From Trichobilharzia szidati (taxonomy: Eukaryota > Platyhelminthes > Trematoda > Strigeidida > Schistosomatidae): a DNA stretch of 64,000 bases. Positions within the stretch are counted from its first letter, which is position 1; each line of letters starts with the position of its first letter. Positions 1-11,330 of this stretch are shown in pieces. Under the pieces are notes generated by a model. It made no database searches, had not been told where the DNA came from, and saw only the letters and a list, made by a program, of their open reading frames with translations. Where the stretch lies: positions 97,160,020-97,224,019 of the forward strand of contig OX235272.1 of the NCBI GenBank assembly GCA_944472155.2, read 5' to 3'. The position numbers and the translations under genes were made by a program.

Positions 1-652
1 CATCAAATTCACAAGAGAAGAAGAATTAGACAACAAAATTCCATTCTTATATGTCTTAATCGAGAGAACTAACGCAGGAAATTTAGAAACACAAGTATTT
101 AGAAAATCAACGCACACAGACCAAATACTCAATTATAATAGTAATAACCCAATTACTCACAAAAGAAACAGTGTGCAGGCATTGTTTAAAAGAGTTCAAA
201 CACACTGTAGCACTATTCCGGTGTTGAAAAGAATGGAGGAAAAGTACCTACTAACTGTCTTCAAAAAGAATGGATATCCTCACAATTTTATCAAAATGTG
301 TTTAAACTCTAGTCATAACACCAACAAGAAACCATCATCAAAGACTACAAGAAAATTCATCCTACCATATATGAAAATATCTCTGAAATAACAGCTGGAA
401 TATTAACACCGTTTGAAATAGATATAGCACACAAGCCAGCACAATCACTTCACTCGATATTGTGCAAACCGAAAGATCCAACAGAAAAAGAAGATAAAAT
501 TAAAGCCATTTACACAATAAACTGTATGAGCTGTAACAGACATTACATCGGTCGAATCAGAACACAAGAACACAAATTGGCTATAAAAAGACATGATATA
601 TATTCTTTCGTAGCAATGCATGTGGATAATTATGGACACCAACTTCATTGGG
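1..652 (+). pseudogene. Penelope-like element, 5' portion: reverse transcriptase thumb, linker and GIY-YIG endonuclease (broken)
   Basis: From base 2 the translation gives the end of a Penelope-type reverse transcriptase: the IPFLYVLIER stretch (positions about 38-67), then HKRNSVQALF and NGYP-FI motifs. One frameshift near 365-370 moves the reading into the linker (AHKPAQSLHSILCKPKD) and then a GIY-YIG endonuclease core (YTINCMSCNRHYIG, about 511-553). This is followed by EHKLAIKRHD and HVDNYGH. The segment between HYIG and EHK is shorter than usual for the family. Domain order thumb, linker, GIY-YIG is the known Penelope layout, and schistosomes carry such elements (Cercyon type). The element enters from outside the window, is cut at 652 by a LINE insertion, and resumes at 3492. 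It is non-functional as it stands. The family call is confident; the subfamily is not determined. Confidence 0.82.
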
Positions 653-2708
653 CCTTCTCAAAGTCTATAAAGTTGAGGTAGAAGTTTGATTGCCATTCCA
701 TGCTTTGTTCGATGATGATGCGTAGAGTTGCAATTTGGTCAGAACATGATTTGCCTTTCCTGAATCCAGCTTGTTATGGTCGGAGTTCTGTATCCAGTGC
801 GTCCTTTATTCTCTCCAGGATGATGCGACTCAGAATTTTACTTCGCACCGACAGGAGCATGATTCCTCGCCAGTTCTTACAGAGTCCTAAGTTGCCCTTC
901 TTTGGTAGTTTCACGAGGTAACCTTTTCTCCAGTCAGTAGGCACCTTTCCCTCCTTCCAGACCTTTTGCAATAACAGAGTCAGCATTTCTGCTGTCGTCA
1001 CTGGGTCCGCTTTCAGTGCTTCAGCGGGTATTCCATCTGGTCCAGCTACGTTTCCAGCTTTCAGAAGCTTGATTGCATTCAAGACATCAGCTTTCGTTGG
1101 AGGATTCGTGTCAACTTGCAGGTGTGTACGCGCTGTTGCTGATATTTCTGGACGGGTTGCCGGTGGTGGTCCGTTCAAGAGTCCTTTGAAGTGATCCACC
1201 CATTGTTTAATCTGTCTTTCTTCCTTGGTAATTGGGTTCCCTTGGCTGTCTTTTATAGGTTTCACTTGTGTTGATCTCTTCCCGGATAGAGACTTGGTTA
1301 TCTGATATAGTGTCCTCAGATCCCTTTTGCCTGCTGCCTTCTCAGCTTCAGTGGCCAGGTTGTCGTAGAATTGTCTTTTGTCCTTCCTGGCACTCTTCTT
1401 CACTTCTTTGTCCAGTGCTGTGTAAGTTGAGTTCAGCGTCTCTTTCTCTTGTCCATCTTTGCATTGAATCATTTTCTCTTTCACCTTTCTCCTCTCCTCT
1501 ATTAGTTTCCAAGTGTCTGTTGAGAGCCATTCCTTGTCTTGTCTCTTCTTTCTTCCCAAAACCGTTAAACACGTTTCGTTGAAAATCGCCTTCAGGGAGT
1601 TCCAATGGTCTTCCACGGATGATTTCTCAGTGATGTCACGTAGTGTTTCTTGCTTTGCTCTGACAGTTGCAGTGAAAATGTCCTGTGTGATTGTGTCCTT
1701 CAGTTTTTGCGTGTTGAACTTGCATTGTGGCCTATCCCCAGGTATCCTCGAGGCTTTCAGCTTCACCTTGAAAGTCCCTTGTACTAGATAGTGGTCTGAA
1801 CCCACATCTGCTCCTCTCCTCGACCTTGTGTCCAGTAGGCTCCGTCTCCACTTCTTTGAGATTGAAATGAAGTCTATCTGGTTTTTGGTGTGTCCATCTG
1901 GTGAAATCCATGTCGCCTTGTGTATATCCTTGTGTTTGAATACATTGCCATCAATCACCAAATCATTGAAGGCGCAGAAGTCTGAGAAGAGTTCACCATT
2001 GTCGTTCATTTCACCGAGGGCCTCACGACCCATGGTGAGTTCTTTTCCTGTATTGTCTCCTCTCCGCTTCGCATTCATATCACCCATCAGGATTTTGATA
2101 TCGCCATTTGGGACGTTGTCCATTACTGTTTGTAGTTGTCTGTAGAAATCCTCCTTCTTCTCTTGTTCTGAAACGTTTGTAGGCGCATAGCATTGCATGA
2201 TTGTAACCTTTCTTCCTTTTGAGTTGAACCCAGCTGTCCTTATCCTGGAGAAGATTGGTTCCCACTGCATGAGAGCTTTGGCTGCTGTTGGTGACATCAT
2301 GATGGCCATTTCCTCGGTGTGCTCGTGGTTGTCCTCTGGGTGATCGGAATAGATTACTCTCTCTTCAGTTGAAAGTTGGCACCTTCCACATCCGTTCCAT
2401 CTACTCTCGCAGATTCCCAATACTTCTATTCCATATCTTCTCATTTCTGCAGCTACCTGGACTGCCTTTCCAGCTTCGTACATTGTACGAACTTTCCACG
2501 TCCCCATCCTTATTTTTGCTTTCATCGAAAGGAGGCACATCGGCTGACTGGCTTCCCGAAGGCTTTCACCAGCCTGCGTCATTTCACTTCCCCGATTCCA
2601 GCGGAAAATAAGGTTATTGTTGATATTTTTAGAATTTTTAATATATTTGTGCATTGAAGTTTCTGTAGCAATTTGGTTAAGTTTTGGAGGTGGAGTTGCT
2701 AGCACCAT
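653..2708 (-). pseudogene. LINE-A endonuclease and N-terminal reverse transcriptase (inverted segment)
   Basis: An open frame runs from an ATG at 2708 down to 774 (644 codons). An AP-type endonuclease occupies roughly residues 65-310: GTWKVRTM at about 69, catalytic GICESRW at 98-104, GDMNA at 209-213 and SDHYLV at 304-309. The reverse transcriptase begins with NVAGPDGIPAEALK, then KLPKKG and NWRGIMLLS. An in-frame TAA at 777-779 replaces what is probably a glutamate codon just before QAGFRKGKSC. The frame then stays open through NFIDFEK to the insertion edge at 653. The enzyme would nick target DNA and copy LINE RNA, but the catalytic centre of the reverse transcriptase is absent here. The endonuclease itself looks intact. 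Confidence 0.85.
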
Positions 2709-2820
2709 GCCCCAACCCTCCCTCTTTATCCGGGCTTGGAATCGGCTAGAAAACTAGCGAGCTAGTAATCTAGGCGAGGTTGAAAAATTATGGAACGCTT
2801 CACGATTTTGCGTGTCATCT
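2709..2820 (-). other. LINE-A 5' untranslated region and inversion junction
   Basis: Read on the minus strand this holds the sequence just upstream of the LINE-A start codon, up to the point near 2815-2830 where the element flips to the plus strand. The stretch at about 2690-2735, together with the first codons of the ORF, resembles the body of a tRNA-headed SINE found at 24300, 42590 and 54850 (shared GGCTAG, ACTCCA and TGCTAC-GAAACTTC blocks). The exact junction base cannot be fixed without an intact copy. Confidence 0.55.
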
Positions 2821-3491
2821 TTGCGTAACATCCAGCGCCAATCACCATCAACGGGAGAGATTTGAAAGAGGTTACTTCACTCACTTATCTAGGGAGCATT
2901 GTCTCAACTACAGGAGGAACAGACGAGGATGTCAAATCGAGAATCAGGAAGGCGAGAAACACATTCATCAACCTGAAACCAATCTGGAAATCTTCGTCAC
3001 TCAGCATCAACAACAAAATTTGGATTTTCAATACAAATGTCAAGTCAGTTTTGCTATACGGATCAGAAACTTGGCGGGTCACAAAGAATATTTCCAACAG
3101 CCTGTTGCAGACCTTTATCAACAACTGTCTTCGCTCTACTGAAGATCAGATGGCTGGGAAGAATCACAAACAAGAAACTATGGGAACATACAAAACAAGA
3201 ACCAATCGCCCAACAAATATGCAGGAGAAAGTGGAGATGGATTGGACACTCGTTGAGGAGGCCGCTGGGTGACATCGCGCGTCAGGCCCTCGAGTGGAAC
3301 CCGAAGGGGAAGCAGCCAGTGGGACGTTCAAGGGTGACATGGAGGAGATCGCGTGAAGAAGAGTTGAAACAGTATGGACTAACATGGATGCAAGTGAAAA
3401 GTACAGCAGAAGACAGAAGCAAGTGGAGACGTGCAGTTGAAGCGCTATGTTCCACTAGGAGCCCAAGGGAACAATAATAATAATAATATAT
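2821..3491 (+). pseudogene. LINE-A reverse transcriptase C-terminal part and 3' end (direct segment)
   Basis: Two overlapping frames carry the distal part of the LINE protein. The first reads SLTYLGSIVSTTGG, then TDEDVKSRIRKA and VLLYGSETW (about 2862-3140). After a frameshift near 3140-3150 the second reads [17 protein letters not shown] and ALEWNPKGK, ending in ALCSTRSPREQ with a stop at 3475-3477. A run of TAA triplets follows immediately, so the 3' UTR is almost absent, as in RTE elements. This region lies past the reverse transcriptase active site. Four other copies of the same 3' end occur in the window (ending at about 9238, 17484, 22436 and 24100), and a fifth is in MCM3 intron 13. 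Confidence 0.83.
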
Positions 3492-3930
3492 AATTTGATT
3501 GGGATGATGTCGAAATTTTAAGCAGAGGAAACACCAAAAGTGCCAGAGAATTCCTAGAAGCCTCGTACTCAAGCGAATCAGCGATTAACAATCATATTAA
3601 TATAGACCAAATTTACCAACTAATGAAAAACAAATCACACAACGAGAAAGTTAAAAATCCAAGTCAATAAAAAATGATCAATACAATGTAAATTGACTAC
3701 CAGTCACGAAGATGTTTGCCAGGAGACACAATTCTATCATTCACGGAGAACTTAAATCAGTTCATTTTATGCTAAAACTTGCGCTGAAGACGTTGTCCAG
3801 AAGGACGAGGAAAGCTCCGCAATTAAACCAACCAGCTCAGAGAACACAACTAATTGCAAGTCATCCACCTAGGCTACAAATATTCGCTATGATTTCACTG
3901 CTTTAATCTAATTATTTATTTAAGAGTTTC
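3492..3930 (+). pseudogene. Penelope-like element, 3' portion after the LINE insertion
   Basis: The endonuclease C-terminus resumes with FDWDDVEILSRG, AREFLEA and INNHINIDQIYQ, and stops at 3668-3670. This is the normal Penelope C-terminus and joins the 5' portion exactly across the insertion. The following bases (about 3700-3900) are the 3' UTR. The stretch at 3834-3895 (starting ctcagagaacac) recurs at 57768-57830 in an MCM3 intron, which supports its identity as element sequence. The right border is placed near 3930, where a different repeat starts. Confidence 0.75.
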
Positions 3931-4330
3931 AAATTCGCAATTTAAGTAGTTCGTGGTGATTGTTTCACCACATTTCCCTATCGAAACTGAAATTATTTAC
4001 ATCACAATATTTGAATTGCTTGAAATTTTAAAAATGTAATCAAGAAAGCAGGCATAAATTAATGACGTTATATACTACTGACTGAAATTAGTGGTACTTA
4101 CATCAACCAGTAATGTTTGCTGGCCCCATCGGAATTCATCCAAACACCAGATGGCCGGTTTGCTCGCTTGGGGACGACTTACAAACTAGTTACCCGGATT
4201 GACTGAGCTCAGAGATGCGAATCAGTTCAAACCACCTGATTTCTGGCTAGCTACCTGGGCGAACTGCTAATACCATAAATGAAATTCGCAATTTTCACAG
4301 TGCAAGGTGGAATTTCACCATAAATACTTC
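3931..4330 (+). repeat. Dispersed MITE-like repeat, diverged copy
   Basis: The stretch 4060-4265 resembles the MITE-like element at 16221-16501 and, in opposite orientation, 26590-26850 (shared tatatactactgactg, acatcaacca, gactgagctcagag and ctggctagctacctgggcg). The flanking 3931-4050 also matches 16075-16200 (a caccaca / gaaactgaaattatt stretch), so more than the core was copied. No coding capacity is visible. One terminal inverted repeat is recognisable near 4062-4105; the other is not clear. Confidence 0.55.
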
Positions 4331-5165
4331 TAGAATGTATAGTATAGTGCGCAACGTAATGCATTTATGAATTTCAATTTCAGTGCAGTAAGTGTAGTCG
4401 AAGAATAGCGGTTATAGTGAACAACTCATCGAGTGGCCTTGAAACATCAAATTGGAAGCTACAAGCCTTTAAAGCATCAGTTAATATCCTGATTAGTTGC
4501 TCAGAGTTTTTTCGGTAGGTTTTCGTCAATTCCTGTTATCTTTTAACTTCAGCTGACAAAGAATAAGTTCGTAGAAGAAAGATATAGAGACAACAAGTAT
4601 TATTTCGCTAGCCTCTTGTTGGCATCTTTGAATCCCATTTTTATTCGTCATATTAGCCTAGGATAAGTCAATCACGTAAAATCGTGACTAACACTTGTCA
4701 ACCTTAATTCTGTTTTTCTAACAGATAGGAAGTATACTGTGTGAATGACTATTTACAGAATCATTCAAGATCACTTATTGTTATTATCATTCGTATAACA
4801 TGTGAATGAGTGAGTAATCCTTAGAACTTTCTATTGCATTATACCTGACAAAAATGTAATACGCTTATAATACATCAATACTAATCTTAAATTAATGCGT
4901 GCCTCTTATTATAAATCACTTTTACATTGTGTTGATGGCGTTGTGAATAGTTGCAGTATTCAAGTAAGCTATAACGTATTTATATGCATATAAATCACGT
5001 AGGCGGATAAATAATATAGGCTATTCAGTGTAAGTTACAAGCTACGAATTAAGTCACAACTGAAGAAAGAATGATTCCAGACATACAACCGAACTGGTAG
5101 ATCTACAATTATCATTTTTCAGATCAATACTATGAATTAATTATTTCGGGTAACTATTTGTAGTC
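4331..5165. other. Unassigned AT-rich stretch
   Basis: No open frame, RNA signature or repeat shared with other parts of this window was recognised. It is probably intergenic. Confidence 0.4.
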
Positions 5166-5565
5166 TAGTGCTTACTAGGGGCTGACTACAGGATGAAGTT
5201 GCCTGGAGTTTTAGTGAGAAGTTGTGACTAGCAGAGTTCATCAAGTTAGGTGTGAGGACAAATACTCACCGATGACATTGGCTGGCAGTCGCGATATATC
5301 CAGAATTGGCAGAAGTTAGAACTGATGGGCTAGTGGACTCTGTCGCAGTTAATGAATGGTCAGTGACCTCGCCTCGTAACCTGAAGATCTTGGGTTCGGT
5401 CTTTGGCGGTGGAGTCGTGAGTGAGTGCTGCTGAAGTGTTCCCAACTAGGAGGAAACATCTGTCCAGTACTCCCTGGGTTTTCAATGGTTCTCCAACTGA
5501 TATCAGTCTGTGATCATTTCTGAAACCAATCGAATGCCTACAAACTAACACTTAAAAATAACCTT
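5166..5565 (+). repeat. Sm-alpha-type hammerhead SINE unit
   Basis: On the plus strand there is a tRNA-like promoter: a B-box-like gggttcggtc at about 5393. After it comes a hammerhead remnant at about 5427-5490, reading gctgaagtgttcccaactag then ggaggaaacatctgtcc. This parallels the schistosome hammerhead core CTGATGA, short stem II, GAAA, and a GTC cleavage triplet. The base at core position 9 is changed and the first stem II pair is mismatched, so activity is unlikely. The tail (ccctgggttttcaatggttctc to about 5560) is shared with the units at 29.5 and 56.2 kb. Upstream, 5243-5290 is the reverse complement of 56105-56150. Confidence 0.6.
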
Positions 5566-7970
5566 TAGATAAAACAGGAAGGTTGATAACAGTTGGATTG
5601 AGATGATCATCAAAACTTCGTGACTGTCGTTCAAAATACAGTAAAAATTAGAAAGGAGCACACGGGTGTATAAAATCGTAGAACTGAAAGGATGGGAATT
5701 AAGATGTATTCACAAATATGTGATACAAATACTCAAGGCAGCAACAGGAGCTTTATTCATCCCATTATACTGATTACATTTTATCTTGTGATTCACCTGC
5801 ATGTCTAGTTTCATAACTTATAACCCGAAAATAAGTGGTGGTGTCCTGATCTTTGAGAATTGTAGTCAGTTCTGAAGCACCAGACTTAACATAGATAGAA
5901 AACTTTCTAGTTGCCTCTCTTGTTTATATTTTTTTACGTAATTCACTGATGACAATTGTGAAATTTTTTGTAAACACAACGATTTCTAGTACAGTAGCAC
6001 TGAATTGTGATGTTCATATTGTCCAGAGAAAGGTAGAACCAAGCAAGTCACACCTGTTTATCACAGTAATCTAAGTAAGATATCTTAACGGGTTAACACA
6101 GAATATTCCTACTTGTGAATTGATTATGTTGCGTCGAAGAGCTCAGCCCCTGTAAACTATCGGCTCATGGTACAGCGGCTTCGATTATGTCTGAGGATTA
6201 ACAAGAGGTTATTTTTGTTGATTGATGGTGACTAGGAGTGGAATTCACGATGACTACTTCTATCTACTTAGGATTCGTCAGCTAGATGTACCTGCATTTC
6301 AAAAGGATCATACTGTTCTAACCATCCCACAAGAGGTGGATGTCGTAGCTCTAGTGGCTTAGTGAATAATGCTTTGCATTTCGCAACATACATGGGTACA
6401 AGGTTAGCGCCTCAATGGGAACATCATCACCTGCTGGGTAACGCAGGTACACCCAGTTGACAACTCGCGAGCAGGACAAAATGCGTATCCTGGATTCCAT
6501 AAACGACGATGAAGGCAATTGTCATTTTCATATTCTCAGTGTCATCATATTCAATAAATAATAAACCTGTTGGGAATTTGAAGATAAATGTATCCAAACA
6601 ACATAAAAACAAAAATTCCATGTAGATAATTCAACAACATTGTTCATCATGTTTTGCTAAACTCTAATAATGTAAGGTAATTAAATTAACCCTAACAACA
6701 ACAGTGTTTTTCATTACTCAAATTTTACAATAGAATATATGCATATTACATTATCGGGAAACACAGCATACCGATGAGTTCATCGACGCTATCCTATTTT
6801 TCTCTTTCATCATCATCATCATCATCAATATTCAATTAATTTTCATGTTTACTTGTCTGTAAAATTGAAAGTTATTCATGTGAATAAATTATTAATTGAA
6901 ATTTCCAATCGATAGCATGGACATTATTATTTTTGGTCAACAACAGATGACAGTAGGAACATGCACTTGTTTGCTTATATTATTAAGGTTGCCTAGGACA
7001 CTGTAGTCAAGCTATTCTCACTCCTTCAGTCAAGTAAGCCATTTTGTCTTCAACTTAGTTCATGTGTATATACAAGTCACATCCTTCTCAATCTTTCATC
7101 AACACTATGTATATAAGTAGTATTTAGTTGTGTATTCAAATTTTCTGCAATCAACAATTTTGTCAGTCGCTCATGTGTGACGCAAATATGCATACACACA
7201 CACACACACACAAAGATATTGATTTGTAAGTAGTAACCCCAGAAAAGCAGGAGTAATTAATAGCAAACAAAGATGAGATTGAATTTTGAATGTTATTCTC
7301 GATATAAACAAATGATAAGAAGAGAGAATTAGTTTTAACTCAGAATCCATATCGTCATTTTTATGACTTTATTCGATTTCACTTTTGATTGGTTAATCAT
7401 CATAAAAGACACTGTTGTTTTCCTCAACTATTCCTGGTTATTTATTTTTTCCTGTGATAATTCCTTCAATGAAATCATTGAAGTGGAAATAAATAAATAC
7501 GCGGAATGTAACAGTCCTCTTGAATATTTCACTCACGGTCTTGATATTGTCGGTTCACTATACTTTATACACTTTTTCCTCTTTATGAATATGAAAAATA
7601 ACATGGTATCATCGTTTATTTCTCATCAGCTGACTACAGCCTGAATAAACTATTAAGTTTTGGTACAGAACAGTTTTAATGAACTTGGAAATGTGACATG
7701 GTGTCAGATAGCAGGAGATTTCAAACCTGATAAACAGTGCTCAGAAATTACACTTTTATAGCTTATACCCAGAAAGTTCAAGTTTAAACAAAAATAAAGG
7801 CTTGAACACAACGGTAAGAGAGTTAAGTAACAAGGACATGATAAGTAAATAATAAGTTGAGTAGCAACGCAATGAGTTCAGCTAGAATCATAAAAACAAA
7901 AGACAAGTAATATCACATTATAAAGACGGGGGAAAGGTCAAAGCCAATGATTACTTAATCAAATAAAAGA
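5566..7970. other. Unassigned stretch with simple repeats
   Basis: No gene was recognised. A weak tRNA-like SINE head lies near 6352-6385 (tagctctagtggcttagtg). There is a cat/atc trinucleotide run near 6810-6830 and a CA dinucleotide run at about 7193-7212. A 93-codon frame at 7363-7641 has biased, hydrophobic, low-information sequence and no recognised domain. Confidence 0.4.
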
Positions 7971-7974
7971 AAGA

Positions 7975-8830
7975 GAGTGAACACATCCAGTTACTACCAG
8001 AACAAGGAAAGACTGATAACTGTTTCTTTCCGAACACATAAACCAGGTTTCAGGCATTTGTAAACGATTGCTTTGACAAACTCGAGGAGAATTGAACTAC
8101 TTTGTCAGTTGGTGATTTTAAAGGATCTGACGGTTTCCACCTCATGACCTGTATCAATAGCAATATTGAAGGTGATTGTTTCCTTAAGACGTAGGCTTTT
8201 TGGTAAATATTTGGAAAATCGAAGATGTGCCCTTCTTTCTATTCTCCCAGTGCAACTTCTACCGCAAATATATATAAATCTGTATGAACAGTTAGAGCTA
8301 ACAATAACAACGGTATCTGCCGACCTTTGATTGCACCAAAGACCATGTTGCCCCATAAACAAGAATCAATTTAGCCGCAGAATAGATTGTGACTGGTCAG
8401 GTATTCAATCTTTTGTTGACTATTCATACAATGTTATCACCTTTGTAACCTAATTGTATGAAGATATGTTTCTTTTTCAATGTGATTTGTTTGGAATTTA
8501 AACATTTATAACTTCCATACTTGTTAATGAATTTCTGAGGGTGAACGTTGTTTTTCAACATCTTTTCGAGGATCAGAAAGTCTTATTTAAATTTCTCTGC
8601 ACAGTATATTCTCTTGGCTCTGCGACACAGAGTTTTGACTAATGCTCGTTTATAGCTATCCGTACAAAAAGTATTGAAATTTAAGTATTGTCCATTTCAA
8701 TGAATTGATTTCTGGAGACTATAATCTTCGAGGCATTCCATAGCAGTGTCAAGGAAATGAAGCTTTCCATGTTTCATAGTGAAGTCAGTGCTATTATGTG
8801 CGTCACTGAATAGTTCAATTAGGTAGGACG
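7975..8830 (-). pseudogene. Second Penelope-like element: reverse transcriptase thumb, GIY-YIG domain and C-terminus (broken)
   Basis: Read on the minus strand from 8830, broken frames give HGKLHFLDTAM, then GQYLNFNTF and SYKRALVKTLCRRAKRI (about 8640-8790). This is the Penelope thumb region. Next, in the frame 8362-8105, comes a decayed GIY-YIG domain in which SYIGR has become SCTGRIERR, with LPKSLRLKETITFNIAI and DTGHEVE intact. The C-terminal LLEFVKAI and KPGLCVRKE follow below 8105 after a stop. The wording differs clearly from the element at 1-3930 (for example TGHEVE against YGHQ-FDW), so this is a separate Penelope lineage. Several stops and frameshifts make it inert. Its 5' part is missing. 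Confidence 0.75.
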
Positions 8831-9237
8831 CATGATAATAATTATGCTAAAAACTGTATTCAGTAAATTATGAAAGATGTAACTATAAGTTAAATGATTA
8901 CAGGGATTTTCCATTCAGCAATCACTGAACACTTTAAGTGAAACAGTCATGACTCATATAATATGGCTGCTAAATATAATTTTTCACAGGGAAAAATATG
9001 AATCAAGAACAGTAGAAAGATTAGTAAACAAACAGTATGTTCGTATTGACAGATATAAAGCTACTGTTTTATCCACTGTAACGTAACATGACCAGCATAC
9101 TGCTTCCTATTCACTTGTTGGCTTTGTAAATATTCAACTGATTTCATCATTACTTCATGGAGAAAGGATACCTGATAGAGATTTGCTGAAAACCCAGGGG
9201 CGCTGGAGAGTGAATCCTTCTCTACGTGACATTTTTC
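8831..9237. other. Unassigned stretch
   Basis: No gene or recognised repeat was seen between the Penelope relic and the LINE-A fragment. Confidence 0.35.
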
Positions 9238-9600
9238 AGCAATATTTATTTATTATTCCCTTGAGTTCCGAGTGGAACATAGGGCTTCAACAGCACATCT
9301 CCACTTTTTCATGTTCTTTACAGTCCTGCCTAGTCGGTCACATGATTGCCCATAGGCTCTCACCCCCCCTCACATAATCACCGACATGCCACCCTCGGAC
9401 GCCCAACTCATCGATACCCATTTGGGTTCCATTCCACTGCCTGGCGCGTGACATGATTCGACATTCTCCTCAGCGTGTGTCCGATCCATCTCCATTTCCT
9501 TAAACATATTTGTTAAGTAATAGTTTCTTAGTTGGTTTGCTCCCATAGTTACTTGTTACTAATTCCTTCTGGCCAGCAATACGCATCTATGAATTCGTAG
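9238..9600 (-). mobile_element. LINE-A 3'-end fragment
   Basis: On the minus strand this encodes scraps of the LINE-A C-terminus (the EWNP / GRP / WRR region). It finishes with a match to ALCSTRS-type sequence and the ccctatgttccactcgg motif, then a decayed ATT/TAA tail at about 9240-9260. It is 5'-truncated and carries frameshifts. It matches the other LINE-A ends at 3480, 22436, 24100 and 59760. Confidence 0.72.
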
Positions 9601-10189
9601 TCAACCAAGATAATGATGTTTAGAAAGCAAGTTGTTAATCACACATACAGTCGGAAATCAGTGATCTACGAACGGCTACATTTGACATCTTGTGATATAG
9701 GACAACGACCACTAATTGTCATTCGTGAGTAGATATCACTATATCCAACTTGGTGAATTTCAACGACAACTGATGCTTACAAGCAAATTGAGAAATTCAC
9801 GTCACTAATGAGTATTAGATTGCTGTTCGATCGATGAATTTGTCAGTTGGTTTTCTGATAATCTTTGTCATGAATCGACATGATTCAAAATCTTTCACAA
9901 TGACACAGATATACGCACTCCACGTCATTACACAGATTCTTAAATACCTCATTAATCTTCATCCAACTGTTCTTTGTCTCAGACGTTTTCGCCTACCATT
10001 ATTTCATTACATTTGCTTCTTATACTTTTATGTCTGCTATTCTAGAGAGTAAAAACTTGAACTGATGAACATTTGTGCCACTGCTCTTCGTTGACAGTTC
10101 AGATATGTAGTCTGTAAACACTTTCCACATGTTAATTTATAGACACATGTGAGATTTGAAGATAATCAGTGATAGTGAAATTTCCATTT

Positions 10190-10335
10190 GCACAAATTAT
10201 TCATATTCCCCTTCTTTTGTCATCCTTTCATGTCTTTTATATCGTTTCACAAGGGTGTTCATTTCTGCTCTTCACCGCTTGATCCATCACTCTGGTATTG
10301 AAGATTCTCTCAGAAAAACATCACACACGATATAC
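10190..10335 (+). repeat. Dispersed repeat shared with 14640-14790
   Basis: The stretch around cttcttttgtcatcctttca, gtttcaca and cgcttgatccatcactctgg recurs near 14640-14760 (cttcttttgtcttcctttca, gtttcaca, cacttgatccgtttcagcg). The family is unknown. The 9601-10189 stretch before it showed nothing recognisable. Confidence 0.4.
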
Positions 10336-10734
10336 TACTTATAAATTCTTGTCAGTCTCACATAGCACACTGTTTTCAAGAGTGATCCTCATTAAACACT
10401 ATTTATGCCTTTAAAAAAATAATAAAATTCAAGAACCGAAGCAGTTACGGATTCACTGACTCTCAGCTAACTGTAAATCCGTTAAATCAATGTTTAATTT
10501 GTTAGATTAAGGATTTAAGATGCAGTCGTAAAACAGCACTGATGTAGAACTGATAGCAAAATCTACAATCACTAGACTGAACACTTCAGTGGCCTCTGCA
10601 ACAGACATGCTTACGTCTATATTCAACGCATAATCCCCTTAAATTATCTGTAACATACACCTGTTAAGAACAGTACGGTCATACCGTAATAATTTATATA
10701 TTATTTTAAATATCCAACATTCCAAATGAACTGA

Positions 10735-11330
10735 ATGAATGAAACTGGAAAGTAGGAGTCAGTACAAAAGTGCAATAGTTCAAGTTATTCACCTCATAAA
10801 AGTATGCATAGATGGAGAGACAAAAATATAAAAAGAAAAAACATATAAACAGTTATTTACAGGGTAAAGAATAATTATATGAGGAATAATGAGTATTTAA
10901 TGAATCTGGTAGATCACAGAGAGCGAATCCATCAGAAAATGATTTTGAGCCATTTCATCAACAGTCTCCAACCATTGGTCCTTAACGTCTCTATTATCCC
11001 AGACACACAGTCTACACCTCCTTACGTGGCTCAAACCAACAGTCAAGCAGACCACTCCTGCAGCATCATTTTACATTTGACGGAAGTGAATAGCATGCTA
11101 AATATAACAAGATTTCTTCTCAAGGTGTTTAGAAAACTCTGTATTTTATTAGCGTCCCCACCAGGATGGGGTATATCATCTGAGTTCTCTGAACCGACAA
11201 GAATCTACCCTGGTAACAAGTTAATATCTAAGTCAGCAAAGTTAGCCAGGGTCACCTCCATTAGTACATCTATAATGAAATTAAGGTCAAATATTACCAG
11301 TTTTAGTTACTTTAAATCGCGATAAATGAG
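10735..11330 (-). mobile_element. LINE-B copy with internal deletion
   Basis: On the minus strand the first part (about 11330-11060) matches the reverse transcriptase segment of the LINE-B copy near 63880-63650 (NLLPG, DDIPHPGGDANKIQ, KCKMMLQEW). It then jumps near 11050 straight to the 3' region (TVGLSHVRRCRL, NRDVKDQWLETV, EMAQNH). This resembles the 3' end seen at 22690 and 63010. In the 63-kb copy several hundred bases of coding sequence separate these parts, so an internal deletion is inferred. The copy carries stops throughout. 'LINE-B' is a label for this second non-LTR family; its clade was not settled. Confidence 0.65.

Larger units (their letters stand above)
653..3491. mobile_element. 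LINE-A insertion with inverted 5' part, inside a Penelope-like element
   Basis: This 2.84-kb insert splits the Penelope endonuclease between GHQ and FDW. A 12-base duplication flanks it: aacttcattggg at 641-652 and aatttgattggg at 3492-3503 (10 of 12 match). The left part (653 to about 2820) encodes endonuclease and early reverse transcriptase on the minus strand. The right part (about 2821-3491) encodes the C-terminal part on the plus strand and ends in TAA repeats, the usual 3' end of RTE-like LINEs. The reverse transcriptase centre, including the YADD/FADD motif, is missing between the two. This layout matches twin priming, in which two reverse transcripts join in opposite orientation. The clade is called RTE-like from the protein style (SR2-type elements are known in schistosomes), but the exact family is unverified. 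Confidence 0.85.

Noticed and set aside
1268..2145. Plus-strand frames of 80-105 codons over the LINE endonuclease
   Set aside because: They mirror the minus-strand endonuclease-reverse transcriptase frame and have no domains.
5427..5490. An active hammerhead ribozyme
   Set aside because: The outline is right, but conserved core position 9 and the first stem II pair are changed. The other copies in the window also have core changes.
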